Source: an uncultured Mycoplasmatota bacterium (lineage in GTDB: Bacteria > Bacillota_I > Bacilli_A > RF39 > UBA660). Taken from it: a stretch of DNA of 7,033 nt. Shown here piece after piece: positions 1 through 5,584 of the stretch; position 1 is the stretch's first letter, and every line of letters begins with the position of its first letter. A model generated the notes under the pieces. That model was given only the letters and a program-made list of their open reading frames with translations, was not told the origin of the DNA and did not search any database. The DNA is taken from positions 1 to 7,033 of the forward strand of contig USBW01000034.1 in the NCBI GenBank assembly GCA_900553045.1, in the 5' to 3' direction. The position numbers and the translations under genes are program-made.

Positions 1-10
1 GAAATTAAAA

Positions 11-238
11 CTATTCTTCAATTTTAAAGTCTTCAAACTCATTATTTTCATTTAAAATTTTACTGACAGTTTTAGTTGCTTCATCAATTGTTTTACTGCA
101 ATCCTTAGCCAAGTTCATCGCTTGATTGAACTTAGTGATCGCCTCATCCAAAGGGACATCTCCCTGTTCTAGTTCTTTGACAATTGTTTCTAGTTCGTTT
201 AAGTTATCCTCAAAACTTTTCTTTTCTTTTTTTTCCAT
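11..238 (-). CDS. xseB: Exodeoxyribonuclease VII small subunit
   Basis: The 75-residue product is XseB, the small subunit of exonuclease VII, which degrades single-stranded DNA together with XseA in the cytoplasm. The length is normal for the family. The sequence shows the typical two-helix pattern: SFEDNLNELETIVKELEQG (residues 8-26), then PLDEAITKFNQAM (29-41), which matches the family's conserved 'F E..L..LE.IV..LE.G..PL..A...F..G' layout. The final stretch is acidic. The ATG overlaps the last base of the xseA stop codon (TAATG), so translation is probably coupled to xseA. That makes the xseA frameshift upstream relevant, because ribosomes stopping early in xseA may translate xseB poorly. 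Stop is TAG; only 10 bases follow in the window. Identification is firm. Confidence 0.95.
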   Translation of the reverse strand: MEKKEKKSFEDNLNELETIVKELEQGDVPLDEAITKFNQAMNLAKDCSKTIDEATKTVSKILNENNEFEDFKIEE

Positions 239-1505
239 TATTTACCCTCCACTTCTAACACTTTTGATGTAATGTAACCATCTTGAACTTCGGTTTTAAT
301 AACATCTTCTTTTTTAACGTTTTTAAGTTCTGTAATTACTTTTCCTTCTTTTCTTGTAATACTATAACCGCGCTTAATAGTACTAATTGGATTCAAAGTC
401 TCAAGTTTAGTTAAGACTCTTTCAAAGACTCGTTCTTTATTTTTAAGTTGTTTATCAATATTAACTACTAAATTGTTTTGTAAGATAGCAACTTGATTAT
501 TAGCTAAATTAGTTTTTTCTTTAATCAAATACAAGGCTTTTTCAAGAAGCATATCCAGTTTTTGTTGTTTGATAACATAAATGTCCATTGGATTTTTTAA
601 AATAGGTCTTGAAGTTAAATAATCTAATTTTTTCTTTTTTGCTTCAATGATATATGTTGCATTTTTAATAAGGCGCAATTCTAACTGTTTAATATATTGT
701 TTTAATTCAAGACTGTTAGGCACTGCAAGCTCTGCTCCTGCTGTAGGAGTTGGAGCTCTTAAATCTGCGACAAAATCACTAATAGTAAAGTCTATTTCAT
801 GACCAACCGCACTAATAATTGGCGTTTTCGCATTATAAATTGCTTCAGCGACTATTTCTTCGTTAAATGGCCAAAGATCTTCAATTGAACCTCCCCCACG
901 GCCGAGAATTATTACATCACAGCCAAAAGAGTCAGCCTGTTTTAATTTTTTGACAATATCTTCTTTAGCATTCTCCCCTTGAACTAAAGAAGGAAACAAA
1001 TAAACTTCTGCTAAGCGATAACGACGATTAATAGTTGTGATTATATCTTTGATAGCAGCTCCAGTTGAAGCTGTTATAACACCGATCTTTTTAGGAAATT
1101 TCGGAATTGGTTTTTTATGCTCTTTAGCAAAATAGCCTTTTTCTTGTAATTTTTTCTTTAACTTTTCAAACTCTAAATAAAGGTTCCCTACCCCATCTTC
1201 CTGCATATCGGTAACATAAATCTGATAATTGCCAGTGGCCTCATAAACACTTATTTTACCAACTACTAAAACTTTGCTACCATCAGTGGGTTTAAACTTT
1301 AGTTTTAAAGCATTGTTGCGAAACATAATAGCTAAATTCTAGAATTTTCATCTTTAATTGTAAAATAAAGATGTCCTGTAGTATGATTTTTAAAGTTAGA
1401 GATTTCCCCTTTTAAAAAAACAGTATTTAAGTTTTCATCATTATCAAATTTATATTTTAAGTACCTGGTTATCTGAGAGACTGTTAAATATTTATCATTA
1501 TTCAT
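238..1505 (-). pseudogene. xseA: Exodeoxyribonuclease VII large subunit, frameshifted
   Basis: XseA is the catalytic and DNA-binding subunit of exonuclease VII. The gene is in two frames. The 5' piece (1505-1332, 57 residues) is the N-terminal OB-fold, with [20 protein letters not shown] and [14 protein letters not shown], and ends at TAG. The 3' piece (about 1335-238) resumes at the expected residue (AIMFRNNA, 362 residues counted from its Met) and holds the rest, including GRGGGSIEDLWPFNEE and AVGHEIDF...LRAPTPTAGAE, then a coiled-coil-like C-terminal part. Adding one base in the T run at 1336-1334 would give a protein of about 422 residues, near the usual 440-460. The start is the ATG at 1505, with GAGG seven nt upstream, overlapping the nusB end by 8 nt; an in-frame ATG at 1517 lacks support. 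No essential motif is lost otherwise, so the change is recent or a sequence error. Gene identity is certain; true inactivity is not. Confidence 0.88.
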
Positions 1506-1905
1506 GCAAAACCTCATGATGATAAATTTTATCTAAAGTTGCATTGAGCATTTTGACAACTTTTTCATCACTATATTTCTTAGATAACTCGATAGCTTCA
1601 TTAATAACGACAATATCTGGCGTTTCAGTTTTCAACATTTCATAAATTGCCAAAGAAAAAATTGCTTTATCAACTTTACTTAAACGATCAATTGACCAAT
1701 CTTTTAGATATTTGTTGGCATAAGAGTCTAGTTCTTCTTGGTTTGCTTTGATTTCTTTAATAGTCATTGTGACAAAATCACTAGCGATCTCTAATTGCTC
1801 TTTAATTAGTTCATCTAAGTCATAAGCAATTTTAGCATTATCGTAAACATAGGTTTGATATAAAACTTTTATTATAACTTCTCTTAAAAAACTGCGGTTG
1901 TTCAT
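1498..1905 (-). CDS. nusB: Transcription antitermination protein NusB
   Basis: NusB (135 residues, typical length) binds boxA RNA with NusE (ribosomal protein S10) and helps RNA polymerase transcribe rRNA operons without premature termination. The all-helical fold is recognisable. The N-terminal part has [14 protein letters not shown] (residues 4-17), the C-terminal part has [21 protein letters not shown] (70-90), and the family signature follows as [14 protein letters not shown] and [12 protein letters not shown] (99-127). The canonical 'FVNGVLD' is here MLNATLD, a mild divergence. The start has an ideal GGAGG six nt before the ATG. It is the first gene of the nusB-xseA-xseB operon, with its own promoter just upstream; folD, which sits between nusB and xseA in Bacillus subtilis, is absent. 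The last 8 nt overlap the xseA start. Confidence 0.95.
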   Translation of the reverse strand: MNNRSFLREVIIKVLYQTYVYDNAKIAYDLDELIKEQLEIASDFVTMTIKEIKANQEELDSYANKYLKDWSIDRLSKVDKAIFSLAIYEMLKTETPDIVVINEAIELSKKYSDEKVVKMLNATLDKIYHHEVLHE

Positions 1906-1923
1906 ATTATTCCTCCACTTACG

Positions 1924-1952
1924 ATTATATATAAATTATCAGGTTTTGTAAA
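1924..1952 (-). promoter_or_regulatory. Sigma-A promoter of nusB-xseA-xseB
   Basis: On the minus strand TTTACA (1952-1947, 5 of 6 to consensus) is followed by a 17-nt spacer and a perfect TATAAT (1929-1924). Only 18 nt lie between the -10 box and the nusB ATG, so the predicted start near 1920-1917 leaves a leader of about 12-15 nt that begins almost at the GGAGG ribosome site. The promoter lies just downstream of the terminator of the structured RNA, so nusB appears to be an independent unit. Confidence 0.8.
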
Positions 1953-1973
1953 CATTATTAGACATATTTTAGC

Positions 1974-1992
1974 AAAATAAAAACCAGGGATA
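1974..1992 (-). terminator. U-run terminator of the 6S-like RNA
   Basis: The 3' arm of the RNA's closing stem (TATCCCTGG, 1992-1984) is followed directly by TTTTTATTTT on the minus strand (1983-1974). The pairing partner is the transcript's own 5' end (2133-2124), so the closing helix of the RNA may also act as the terminator stem. The long distance between the arms makes efficiency hard to judge, but the U run fixes a natural 3' end. Confidence 0.6.
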
Positions 1993-2134
1993 CGTAACGA
2001 AAAACCTGCGTATTTACAGGTGGGTATCTCGTAACACTCTTTAGGATTCTTGCAAGCAAGCATTCGACACCAAGTGTTAAACTCTGATTCCCTTATCGTT
2101 ATTTGTAAGGTTTTTACTATTGTTATCCTCTGGT
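1981..2134 (-). ncRNA. ssrS: Structured small RNA, probable 6S RNA
   Basis: No protein gene fits here, but the stretch folds on the minus strand as a long rod of about 150 nt. The ends pair as CCAG-A-GGATA (2133-2124) with TATCCCTGG (1992-1984). Inside, AAAAACC (2115-2109) pairs with GGTTTTT (2006-2000). After an open central region, GGGAATC (2092-2086) pairs with GATACCC (2028-2022) with one mismatch, and TAACACT (2079-2073) pairs with AGTGTTA (2038-2032) to close the apical arm. A rod with closing stem, large central bubble and apical stem is the hallmark of 6S RNA, which mimics an open promoter and sequesters sigma-70/sigma-A RNA polymerase. A strong promoter, U-run end and nearby hisS (B. 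subtilis bsrA lies near hisS-aspS) agree. I saw no SRP RNA, tmRNA or RNase P RNA signature. The structure is seen; the 6S name is inference from shape and context. Confidence 0.65.
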
Positions 2135-2140
2135 AATTAC

Positions 2141-2169
2141 ATTATAACAGATTTTATTTTAATAATCTA
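2141..2169 (-). promoter_or_regulatory. Extended -10 promoter of the 6S-like RNA
   Basis: The minus strand reads TGTTATAAT (2149-2141), a perfect TATAAT (2146-2141) with the TGn extended -10 element. The -35 region at 17 nt (TAGATT, 2169-2164) is weak, 3 of 6. The predicted start is A2134, seven nt downstream, exactly where the closing stem of the RNA begins. That agreement supports both the promoter and the RNA's 5' end. Confidence 0.75.
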
Positions 2170-2179
2170 CTACTTTAAT

Positions 2180-2199
2180 ATTTTTTTAACTAAAAAAAT
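2180..2199 (-). promoter_or_regulatory. A/T inverted repeat, possible UP element
   Basis: This is a perfect inverted repeat of 9-bp arms, ATTTTTTTA and TAAAAAAAT, around a 2-nt centre. It consists only of A and T apart from the centre. Relative to the predicted RNA start at 2134 it covers about -46 to -65, the position and composition of an UP element bound by the RNA polymerase alpha subunit. It also lies 57 nt past the ttcA stop and could be a weak, AT-only terminator. Nothing in the sequence separates the two readings. Confidence 0.35.
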
Positions 2200-2255
2200 G
2201 TTAAGTATTTAAAAGTAAGTAAGTAATATCTAATCATTTTTATAATTTTAGCTTT

Positions 2256-3062
2256 TTATTCATCATTTTCATAATTATCTAAAAAAGTAGTTGTGACTCC
2301 ATTTTCTTGATAAGATAAAATCGTTTTTAAACAAATATTTTCACTACTTCTTAAAATATGAATATCGACATCACGATCTATCTTCTTTAAATTAGCTATT
2401 AAATCTTTTATTTCTTTTCTTTTGCCAAGTTTTTTTTCAGTAACTGTGCAAGCACAGTCTAAAAATTTTAAATCACAATATTTAGCCCAGGCAACTATAT
2501 CTTCTTCTTTAACATAATATAAAGGTCTAATGAGTTCCATTCCTTTAAAATTAGTACTTTTTAGCTTTGGCATCATCGTTTTATAACAACCAGCATATAA
2601 AATATTCAAAAGAATTGTCTCGATAACATCATCAAAATGATGACCAAGAGCAATTTTATTACATCCAAGACTCTTAGCCTTAGCATAAAGAGAACCTCTT
2701 CTTTTTCTAGCGCATAAATAGCAGATAGAACTCTCATTTTTAATATCTTCAAAAATATTACTTTGATAAATACAAGCAGGAATTTCTAAATGATCTAAAT
2801 TTTCTTTAATTCTTATTAAGTTTTCCTTGGTATAACCAGGATCCATGACAATGAAGACCAAATCAAAATCAATTTTTGAATGACGTTTTAGCTCTTGCAT
2901 ACATTTAGCTAGTACAAAAGAATCTTTTCCTCCAGAGATACAGACTGCTATTTTATCGCCATCTTTGATTAGTTCAAATTCTTTAACGCCCTTTAAAAAG
3001 CGGCCAAAAATCTTACTTTTATACTTTTTGATGATACTGCGTTCAATCTCTTTACATTCCAT
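2256..3062 (-). CDS. TtcA-family PP-loop tRNA thiolation protein
   Basis: This 268-residue cytoplasmic protein belongs to the TtcA branch of the PP-loop ATP pyrophosphatases, which activate tRNA bases with ATP and insert sulfur (TtcA makes 2-thiocytidine at position 32). Visible motifs are the ATP-binding loop SGGKDS (43-48), CYLCARKRR with the CxxC pair C114/C117, GHHFDDVIETILLN (140-153), MPKL (164-167) and IRPLYYVKE (178-186). A later C203-A-C205 pair supplies the third cysteine that TtcA uses, with the CxxC, to hold a 4Fe-4S cluster. It is shorter than E. coli TtcA (about 311) at both ends. The ATG at 3062 has only a weak ribosome site. It follows hisS by 40 nt, so both are probably cotranscribed tRNA-function genes. 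The family is firm; the exact base modified is inferred, hence no symbol. Confidence 0.85.
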   Translation of the reverse strand: MECKEIERSIIKKYKSKIFGRFLKGVKEFELIKDGDKIAVCISGGKDSFVLAKCMQELKRHSKIDFDLVFIVMDPGYTKENLIRIKENLDHLEIPACIYQSNIFEDIKNESSICYLCARKRRGSLYAKAKSLGCNKIALGHHFDDVIETILLNILYAGCYKTMMPKLKSTNFKGMELIRPLYYVKEEDIVAWAKYCDLKFLDCACTVTEKKLGKRKEIKDLIANLKKIDRDVDIHILRSSENICLKTILSYQENGVTTTFLDNYENDE

Positions 3063-3086
3063 GTTATCACTTCTAAAATTTTATAG

Positions 3087-3117
3087 AAAAATAAGTGTAA
3101 GCTTACTCACACTTATT
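3087..3117 (-). terminator. Hairpin with U run at the hisS stop codon
   Basis: On the minus strand AATAAGTGT (3117-3109) and ACACTTATT (3098-3090) form a perfect 9-bp stem with a 10-nt loop, followed by T residues to 3087 (TTATTTTTC). The 5' arm encodes the last Cys-rich codons of hisS and the TAA stop lies in the loop. The stem is AT-rich, so read-through into ttcA is likely; it may lower rather than abolish ttcA expression. Confidence 0.5.
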
Positions 3118-4458
3118 ACAGTGACATTCGTCATGCTTGCAATGTTCTTCATCATGGTTACAATCATCACAGCTACAAGAGTCTTCTTCTTGAGATAATT
3201 TAGCATCTAAATAACTTGTAAGATCTTTATTTTTTACTTGTTCCTCTTCTTTAGTTTGCATATTTCTAACTGTTAAATAATTGTTTTTTAACTCATCTTC
3301 ACCAATTATAATAGCAAAACTAGCGTTAAGTCGCTCAGCTTGTTTAAAGTTAGCTTTAATAGTACGATTATTATAGTCAATATCAGATTTAAAGCCCATA
3401 ATTCTAAGCATATGATTTATCGCAAAAGCTTTCTCTTTAGCTTCTTCACCAAGATAAATCAAGTAAACATCTAGATAATTATTATCGGGAATTGCAATGT
3501 TTTCTTTTTCTAAGGCAAGCATTAAGCGCTCAAGTCCAATGGCAAAACCGACTGCTTTAGTATCTGGTCCTTCTAGATCCCCAACTAAATTATCATAACG
3601 TCCGCCGGCACAGATAACGTTTTGTGAACCGAATCCTTCGATCTCAGCTTCAATTTCAAAAACTGCATGGGTATAGTAGTCTAAACCTCTAATAACCCTT
3701 GAATCAACTTCGTAATCGATATCTAAAGCTTCTAAATATTTTAAAACGGCATCAAAATGAGCTTGTGATTCGGTATTTAAATAATCTAAAATCTTAGGAG
3801 CATTCTTCAAAATAGGATTATCTTTATCAACTTTACAATCTAAAATGCGCAAAGGATTTTTACTAAATCTTGCCTGACAGTCCTCACATAAATCTTTAAT
3901 ATGTGGGGCAAAGTATTCCATTAAGGCCTTTTTGTAGTTTTCACGAGTATCGACATCTCCTAAAGAGTTAATTCGCACTTTAACTTTTTTTAAGCCTAAC
4001 ATTTCAAATAATAGAACTGGAATGCTTATAAGCTCAGCATCAAGCATTGGATCATCACTTCCAAAAGCCTCACAGCCAAACTGTAAGAATTCGCGGTATC
4101 TACCTGACTGTGGTCTTTCATAACGAAACATATTTTCTAAATACCAAAGTTTTTTAGGAACTCTGTCGTTAGCATAAAGCTTATTTTCAATAAAACTTCT
4201 GACAATTCCCGCAGTTCCTTCTGGTCTTAAAGTAATATTGCGATCACCACGATCTTTAAAATCATAAGTTTCTTTAGTTACAATATCAGTTGTGTTTCCA
4301 ACACTGCGATGAAATAAATTTGATGCTTCAAATGTTGGTGTTTGTATATATTCATAATTATAAGTACCCATTATACTTTCGATCATACTGCGAATATAAA
4401 GATAAGCATTAGCTTTATCGCCATATAGATCATAAGTTCCTTTTTGCTTTGTAATCAT
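3103..4458 (-). CDS. hisS: Histidine--tRNA ligase with Cys/His-rich tail
   Basis: HisRS charges tRNA-His with histidine in the cytoplasm. The 451-residue product has all class II signatures in order: KGTYDLYG (6-13), motif 1 around TPTFE (40-44), TLRPEGTAG (76-84), motif 2 FRYERPQSGRYREF (111-124), the histidine-site motifs RGLDYYT (257-263) and GGRYDN (285-290), and motif 3 GFAIGLERL (304-312). The anticodon-binding domain runs from about 328 to 420. The core is normal length, but residues 422-451 form an extra tail with seven Cys (428, 430, 433, 440, 445, 447, 450) and four His (435, 439, 442, 446), a composition suited to binding zinc or another soft metal. I chose the ATG at 4458 because AGAGGTG lies five nt upstream; an in-frame TTG at 4497 would fall inside the promoter. 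No T-box leader is present. Confidence 0.96.
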   Translation of the reverse strand: MITKQKGTYDLYGDKANAYLYIRSMIESIMGTYNYEYIQTPTFEASNLFHRSVGNTTDIVTKETYDFKDRGDRNITLRPEGTAGIVRSFIENKLYANDRVPKKLWYLENMFRYERPQSGRYREFLQFGCEAFGSDDPMLDAELISIPVLLFEMLGLKKVKVRINSLGDVDTRENYKKALMEYFAPHIKDLCEDCQARFSKNPLRILDCKVDKDNPILKNAPKILDYLNTESQAHFDAVLKYLEALDIDYEVDSRVIRGLDYYTHAVFEIEAEIEGFGSQNVICAGGRYDNLVGDLEGPDTKAVGFAIGLERLMLALEKENIAIPDNNYLDVYLIYLGEEAKEKAFAINHMLRIMGFKSDIDYNNRTIKANFKQAERLNASFAIIIGEDELKNNYLTVRNMQTKEEEQVKNKDLTSYLDAKLSQEEDSCSCDDCNHDEEHCKHDECHCNKCE

Positions 4459-4476
4459 TAAATCACCTCTTATTTT

Positions 4477-4505
4477 ATAATATCTGAGTATTATCAAATT
4501 GGCAA
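4477..4505 (-). promoter_or_regulatory. Sigma-A promoter of hisS
   Basis: TTGCCA (4505-4500, 5 of 6) is followed by a 17-nt spacer and TATTAT (4482-4477, 5 of 6). The gap from the -10 box to the hisS ATG is 18 nt, the same as at nusB, predicting a leader of only about 11-14 nt with the ribosome site near its 5' end. The -35 box starts 2 nt after the T run of the preceding terminator, giving a tight terminator-promoter junction. Confidence 0.75.
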
Positions 4506-4506
4506 G

Positions 4507-4527
4507 AAAAAAGAAGATAAACTTCTT
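4507..4527 (-). terminator. Small hairpin terminator after the hypothetical pair
   Basis: AAGAAG (4527-4522), a 5-nt loop and CTTCTT (4516-4511) are followed by further T residues to 4507, giving six T in a row. The stem is short, with two G-C pairs, so it is a weak intrinsic terminator. Its place immediately after a stop codon and immediately before the hisS promoter supports the role. Confidence 0.5.
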
Positions 4528-4966
4528 AATCTTTTCTTACTAAACTCTTGCTGTTATCTTCTTGGTTGCTTCTTGGATAGCCTTTTAAAAGATTAGCTAT
4601 ATTGCAAAGAGTTATCATATCTTTATTATAACTGCCGTAATTGCGATACCAGGTTTTAGTTAGTTTTCTTCTACCTTCTTTAAGTCTAATTTTATCTAAG
4701 ACTGTTTGGCCAAGACCTATTAACTCTTCGTAATTACTTAGATTTCTTTTGCTATCATCGCTTTTGATAAACTCTTCAAACTCTTGAATAAAATCTTGAC
4801 AACTTAATGTTTCTAGGTTATCAAAAGCACCTGCTCTCCCAATTAAAATAGGAGTTACTCTGTCATAGCATAGATACTGAATAGCACTATCTTCATTTTC
4901 TTTAACAACATAAATATAATAACCGTCTTCACCTTTATAAATGAAACGTTCCATAACTACTCTCAT
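4526..4966 (-). CDS. Hypothetical protein, second gene of the pair
   Basis: I do not recognise this 146-residue protein. It is soluble in appearance, with no signal peptide or membrane segment. The N-terminal part looks beta-rich (RFIYKGEDGYYIYVVKE, residues 7-23, and TPILIGRAGAF, 38-48). An acidic middle follows (QEFEEFIKSDD, 61-71), then a basic part (KIRLKEGRRKLTKTWYRNYG, 92-111), and a polar, probably loose end. No catalytic motif or metal site stands out; its cysteines (33, 56, 121) are scattered. Its ATG overlaps the stop of the preceding gene as ATGA, with AGGTGG seven nt upstream, so the two are translationally coupled and probably act together. An internal ATG at codon 5 is a less likely start. 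A weak hairpin terminator follows. It is a real gene by its ribosome site and operon position; its function is unknown. Confidence 0.8.
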   Translation of the reverse strand: MRVVMERFIYKGEDGYYIYVVKENEDSAIQYLCYDRVTPILIGRAGAFDNLETLSCQDFIQEFEEFIKSDDSKRNLSNYEELIGLGQTVLDKIRLKEGRRKLTKTWYRNYGSYNKDMITLCNIANLLKGYPRSNQEDNSKSLVRKD

Positions 4967-5526
4967 AATATACCACCTTTTTTAACCCTAGTACGGGCAA
5001 TATCTTCGCTGTATAGATCAGTAAGATTAAGATCTTGTTCTAGTTCTTTAGAATATAAACTATCCTCGTTGACATCAATATTTTTAAACTCTTGTTCCAT
5101 AAAATATTCTTTATTTCTACTATAAATATTATTATAGCGATCATAAACGTTTACTATCGCTCTTTCAAGATTGGGACTAATGTTTTTAAGATCGATATCG
5201 TAATATTCTAATGTCTTTCGTAAAGCATCAGTATTTTTAAGTAATTCATCTACTTCACTACAATTACTATCTACTATCCCACTTAATTCCGCTAAGTTTT
5301 GCCAAATTTTATTTAGTGATAGCACTACTGGTAATTTTCTATCGGTACCATATGTTGTATGATAACAATCAATATTTAATGTTTCCATTCCATTATCAAA
5401 ATAGGTTCTTGCAAGTTCATGATCTTTTTGAACATAAATATAGAAATTGTTACGCTCAATAGCAAACCTGCGCACCGCATTAGATTTTGGTTTTATTAGA
5501 TTGCTAAAATTAATAATTTTTGACAT
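4963..5526 (-). CDS. Hypothetical protein, first gene of the pair
   Basis: I do not recognise this 187-residue protein. It is soluble in appearance, with no membrane segment or signal peptide. The N-terminal third includes RNNFYIYVQKDHELARTYF (25-43), the middle is helical (LNKIWQNLAELSGIV, 71-85; EVDELLKNTDALRKTLEYYD, 91-110) and the C-terminal part is strongly acidic (about 144-175) before a short basic end. YIYVQK here and YIYVVK in the partner gene look alike, but the match is too short to claim homology. The start at 5526 has AAGGTG eight nt upstream; a longer in-frame start at the TTG at 5634 would run through the promoter and the preceding gene and is rejected. It opens a two-gene unit behind the best promoter in the window, so it is probably well expressed. 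Its function is unknown. Confidence 0.82.
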   Translation of the reverse strand: MSKIINFSNLIKPKSNAVRRFAIERNNFYIYVQKDHELARTYFDNGMETLNIDCYHTTYGTDRKLPVVLSLNKIWQNLAELSGIVDSNCSEVDELLKNTDALRKTLEYYDIDLKNISPNLERAIVNVYDRYNNIYSRNKEYFMEQEFKNIDVNEDSLYSKELEQDLNLTDLYSEDIARTRVKKGGIL

Positions 5527-5548
5527 ATTATCAACACCTTGTTCATAT

Positions 5549-5577
5549 ATTATATAAGCTTTGTCAAGATTTGTCAA
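5549..5577 (-). promoter_or_regulatory. Perfect consensus promoter of the hypothetical pair
   Basis: TTGACA (5577-5572), a 17-nt spacer and TATAAT (5554-5549) match the sigma-A consensus at every base. The gap to the ATG at 5526 is 22 nt, predicting a leader of about 15-18 nt. A second TTGACA lies at 5567-5562, within the spacer, as part of a 10-bp direct repeat. Confidence 0.88.
5558..5577 (-). repeat. Tandem 10-bp direct repeat over the -35 box
   Basis: TTGACAAATC (5577-5568) and TTGACAAAGC (5567-5558) are adjacent and identical at 9 of 10 bases, one helical turn apart. The first copy is the -35 box and the second lies in the spacer. The second TTGACA has no -10 box at a normal distance. 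The repeat could be a protein-binding site, a short duplication, or chance in AT-rich DNA. Confidence 0.5.
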
Positions 5578-5584
5578 TGAAAAA

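Noticed and set aside
1332..1341. Programmed ribosomal frameshift joining the two xseA frames
   Set aside because: A -1 shift would have to occur within the short stretch between TAG at 1341-1339 in the second frame and TAG at 1334-1332 in the first; AGA ATT is not a slippery pair and no stimulatory hairpin follows.
1506..1517. xseA start at the upstream ATG (MRFC...)
   Set aside because: That ATG lies over the GAGG site serving the ATG at 1505, and XseA proteins begin close to the LTVSQ motif, matching the later start.
2211..2226. Short AAGT/GTAA tandem repeat downstream of ttcA
   Set aside because: Only about three 4-bp units in AT-rich DNA; no sign of function.
2965..3198. 77-codon open frame on the + strand with hydrophobic content
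   Set aside because: It lies opposite conserved ttcA and hisS coding sequence, has no ribosome site, and is a shadow of AT-rich codons on the other strand.
4459..4497. Longer hisS start at an in-frame TTG (4497), adding 13 residues
   Set aside because: The extension would be translated from DNA holding the -10 box and ribosome site; the ATG at 4458 has AGAGGTG at ideal distance and begins where HisRS proteins normally begin.
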